Positions 25,630 through 27,023 of a DNA stretch of 27,023 nucleotides are shown here, one piece after another; positions within the stretch are counted from its first letter, which is position 1, and the number at the start of each line of letters is the position of its first letter. The translations under genes and the position numbers were made by a program. Below the pieces are notes generated by a model, which was not told the DNA's origin, did not search any database, and saw only the letters and a list, made by a program, of their open reading frames with translations. Source of the stretch: Eutrophobius sp051275005 (GTDB taxonomy: Bacteria; Pseudomonadota; Gammaproteobacteria; Eutrophobiales; Eutrophobiaceae); assembly GCA_051275005.1 (NCBI GenBank), contig JBNMOP010000029.1, forward strand, positions 1 through 27,023, read 5' to 3'.

Positions 25630-26177
25630 AACCCTGGCAAATCAATCATTCCGTTAATGTAATCTTGAATGGTGGGGTACTAGCTTATCCAACCGAAGCC
25701 GTCTATGGTCTCGGTTGTTCGCCATATTGTCTAGCTGCCGTTTATAAAATCTTACGACTAAAACGACGAAATGCCTCAAAAGGCTTAATCCTGGTTGGAA
25801 ATGATATTAAACAGTTTGAAGATATGATTGATTTTGATAAGGTTAAAAATATATCAGAAATTCTCGATACATGGCCCGGACATATAACATGGATTTTACC
25901 TACTAAACCCCGAGTGCCAAATTGGTTAACTGGAAACAATAATGGGCTTGCCGTTCGAATATCAGCACATGCGATTATTAATCAGCTTTGTAAAAAAATA
26001 GGAATAATGGTATCTACTAGTGCAAATCCAGCAGGATTTAAAACAGTAAAAAATTCTTCACAAGTAAGGGCCTATTTCGGAAATGATGTTGATTATATTT
26101 ACCCAGGGTGTGCAGGGCCAGCAACAAATCCATCTGAAATACGTGATGCAATCACAGGGAATGTCCTGAGAAGATGA
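25626..26177 (+). CDS. tsaC: Threonylcarbamoyl-AMP synthase TsaC (YrdC family)
   Basis: Makes threonylcarbamoyl-AMP from threonine, bicarbonate and ATP, the first step of t6A37 tRNA modification. The 183-aa protein shows AYPTEAVYGLGC at 20-31, a basic patch LRLKRRNASKGLIL around 44-56, STSANPAG near 129, and NPSEIRDAITG near 167. The start must be the TTG at 25626: the frame is closed by a stop at 25605, no ATG or GTG lies between, and the next in-frame Met is inside the conserved core. The start overlaps the purE stop as TTGA, so translation is probably coupled to purE. Length and N-terminus agree with Pseudomonas-type TsaC. Confidence 0.92.
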   Translation: MKPWQINHSVNVILNGGVLAYPTEAVYGLGCSPYCLAAVYKILRLKRRNASKGLILVGNDIKQFEDMIDFDKVKNISEILDTWPGHITWILPTKPRVPNWLTGNNNGLAVRISAHAIINQLCKKIGIMVSTSANPAGFKTVKNSSQVRAYFGNDVDYIYPGCAGPATNPSEIRDAITGNVLRR

Positions 26178-26178
26178 A

Positions 26179-26209
26179 GACAAGACTAAAGTTGTCAATT
26201 GCGTTTTTT
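26179..26209 (+). terminator. Weak terminator candidate after tsaC
   Basis: GACAA at 26179-26183 pairs with TTGTC at 26192-26196; after six bases a run of six T follows (26204-26209). The stem is short and the T-run is displaced, so confidence is low. The position just after the tsaC stop is right for the end of the dprA-tsaC region. The rest of the gap to 26281 shows nothing clear. Confidence 0.3.
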
Positions 26210-26281
26210 CACGTATTACAGCATATCTGCCTCTAATCTAAATAATATCCAAAAATAAATGGTTAAAACAATGAGTTAAGG

Positions 26282-26309
26282 TTGACACTGGTGCAAGATT
26301 ATTTAAAAA
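26282..26309 (+). promoter_or_regulatory. Promoter of the tRNA-Tyr/tRNA-Gly operon with GC-rich discriminator
   Basis: A perfect -35 TTGACA (26282-26287) is followed after 16 nt by a weaker -10, TAAAAA (26304-26309). Immediately downstream comes a GC-rich stretch, GCACGGC, about where the discriminator would lie. A strong -35 plus a GC-rich discriminator is typical of growth-rate and ppGpp-controlled stable RNA promoters. Start would be near 26317, a short leader before tRNA-Tyr. Confidence 0.55.
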
Positions 26310-26329
26310 TGCACGGCTTGCTTAATTTT

Positions 26330-26414
26330 GGAGGGGTACCCAAGCGGCCAACGGGGGCAGACTGTAAATCTGCTGGCTATGCCTTCGTAGGTTCGAATCC
26401 TACCCCCTCCACCA
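26330..26414 (+). tRNA. tRNA-Tyr (GTA anticodon)
   Basis: An 85-nt class II tRNA with a long variable arm. Acceptor GGAGGGG (26330-26336) pairs with CCCCTCC (26404-26410). The anticodon arm GCAGA/TCTGC encloses loop CTGTAAA with anticodon GTA at 26364-26366. The T arm is GTAGG-TTCGAAT-CCTAC. Discriminator A and an encoded CCA (26412-26414) are present. It is the first tRNA of the cluster, as in the E. coli tyrU-glyT-thrT-tufB order, where thrU precedes it. No thrU equivalent is present here. Confidence 0.97.
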
Positions 26415-26425
26415 ATTTGGTGGAG
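26407..26425 (+). repeat. Perfect palindrome spanning the tRNA-Tyr 3' end and its trailer
   Basis: CTCCACCAA at 26407-26415 is exactly complementary to TTGGTGGAG at 26417-26425, centred on one base. The left arm contains the end of the acceptor stem, the discriminator and the CCA tail. In the precursor RNA this could fold into a 7-bp hairpin that competes with the acceptor stem. Confidence 0.6.
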
Positions 26426-26526
26426 AAAGCTGTATTTTACTGACAAAGGATTATTATGAATTCATGTCATGTTTAGCAGGTTTGTTAAGTTGTGAGCTAA
26501 TGAGGTGGTTAAAAGTATGGCGTACG

Positions 26527-26545
26527 TCACATCTGTTTGATGTGA
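26527..26545 (+). other. Hairpin in the spacer between tRNA-Tyr and tRNA-Gly
   Basis: TCACATC (26527-26533) and GATGTGA (26539-26545) form a perfect 7-bp stem with a 5-nt loop. It has no T-run. The 155-nt spacer is long for a tRNA operon and holds no supported gene. The stem may be an RNA-processing element or chance. Confidence 0.35.
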
Positions 26546-26569
26546 ATCGGATTGGCAGGGTTTATCAAG

Positions 26570-26643
<74 letters not shown>

Positions 26644-26651
26644 ATTCAAAG

Positions 26652-26718
26652 CGACAAGTTATAAGCTATCGACAATATGAAAAAATTTTTAATTTTAGCT
26701 TATAATTTGTCGTTTTTT
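26652..26718 (+). terminator. Strong hairpin plus T-run between tRNA-Gly and tRNA-Thr
   Basis: The 16 nt at 26652-26667 pair with 26697-26712, with one G-U wobble and a 29-nt AT-rich loop. Six T follow directly (26713-26718). This is the layout of an intrinsic terminator on the plus strand. Its position would split tRNA-Tyr/tRNA-Gly from tRNA-Thr/tuf. A TATAAG at 26721-26726 right after it could be the -10 of a separate tRNA-Thr/tuf promoter, though no good -35 is visible. Confidence 0.65.
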
Positions 26719-26752
26719 ATTATAAGTAGCTGGGATCTTTGGGTTTTATAAT

Positions 26753-26828
<76 letters not shown>

Positions 26829-26898
26829 GTTTGCAGATAGCTAATTGTAGAGTGTCCAATTTATTTATTATTCTAGAATCGCGTGAGGAGAAATTTCC

Positions 26899-27023
26899 AT
26901 GTCCAAGGAGAAGTTTGAGCGAAATAAGCCACATGTCAACGTAGGCACGATAGGACATGTGGATCATGGTAAGACAACGTTAACGGCAGCGATAACGAAG
27001 ACGATGTCAACGAAGTTTGGTGG
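26899..27023 (+). CDS. tuf: Elongation factor Tu, 5' part only (cut by the window end)
   Basis: EF-Tu brings aminoacyl-tRNA to the ribosome as a GTPase. Only the first 41 codons are in the window. They encode MSKEKFERNKPHVNVGTIGH and continue with VDHGKTT, which is the G1 (P-loop) motif GHVDHGKT. The protein then continues past the window edge. A strong ribosome-binding site GAGGAG lies 8 nt before the ATG. A possible own promoter lies in the 70-nt gap after tRNA-Thr (TTGTAG at 26845-26850, TATTAT at 26866-26871, 15-nt spacer), but the spacing is short. The tRNA-Thr/tuf link is conserved in gammaproteobacteria. Confidence 0.97.
   Translation, partial: MSKEKFERNKPHVNVGTIGHVDHGKTTLTAAITKTMSTKFG

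Noticed and set aside
26747..26752. Perfect TATAAT directly before tRNA-Thr
   Set aside because: As a -10 it would start transcription inside the tRNA, so it cannot drive this gene; probably chance in AT-rich DNA.

Overview
The window is an AT-rich stretch of a gammaproteobacterial chromosome made almost entirely of core genes. The blocks are gammaproteobacterial: gpmI-envC-(ctp)-yibQ, yibN-secB-gpsA-trmL, def-fmt-rsmB-DUF4390-ntrY-ntrX-trkA-trkH divergent from a LysM gene, dprA-smg-topA, and tRNA-Tyr/tRNA-Gly/tRNA-Thr/tuf. The middle part matches the Pseudomonas order around trkA, rsmB, fmt, def, tsaP, dprA and tsaC. Low GC, short gaps and several stop/start overlaps suggest a compact, possibly marine or host-associated lineage; I cannot name the species. 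No IS element, integrase, prophage, CRISPR array or toxin-antitoxin pair is visible.

Layout. (1) 121-5178, minus strand: cell-envelope and glycolysis genes: gpmI (phosphoglycerate mutase), envC (activator of division amidases), an S41 protease and yibQ. (2) 5551-7585, plus strand: yibN (membrane rhodanese), secB (export chaperone) and gpsA (glycerol-3-phosphate dehydrogenase). They converge on trmL (minus) across a hairpin. (3) 8199-9149: a dihydroorotate dehydrogenase of the class 1B type, not the class 2 enzyme expected in this group. (4) 9262-19714, minus strand: a long run reading def, fmt, rsmB, DUF4390, ntrY, ntrX, trkA, trkH and a small methyltransferase. It joins N-terminal formyl-Met handling, rRNA methylation, a two-component system and potassium uptake. 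(5) 19856-26177, plus strand: a TsaP-like LysM protein, dprA, smg, topA, purE and tsaC. (6) 26282-27023: promoter, three tRNA genes and the start of tuf (EF-Tu), cut by the window end.

I found no clear new multi-gene system. The points worth a second look are: an NtrX-like regulator whose sigma54-type ATPase domain has lost its Walker A glycine, its Walker B acidic residue, its GAFTGA loop and one arginine-finger position; a strong terminator-like hairpin inside the tRNA-tuf cluster; a perfect palindrome over the 3' CCA end of tRNA-Tyr; the class 1B PyrD without PyrK beside it; a short topoisomerase I without zinc fingers; and palindromes crowding the start of the ctp gene.
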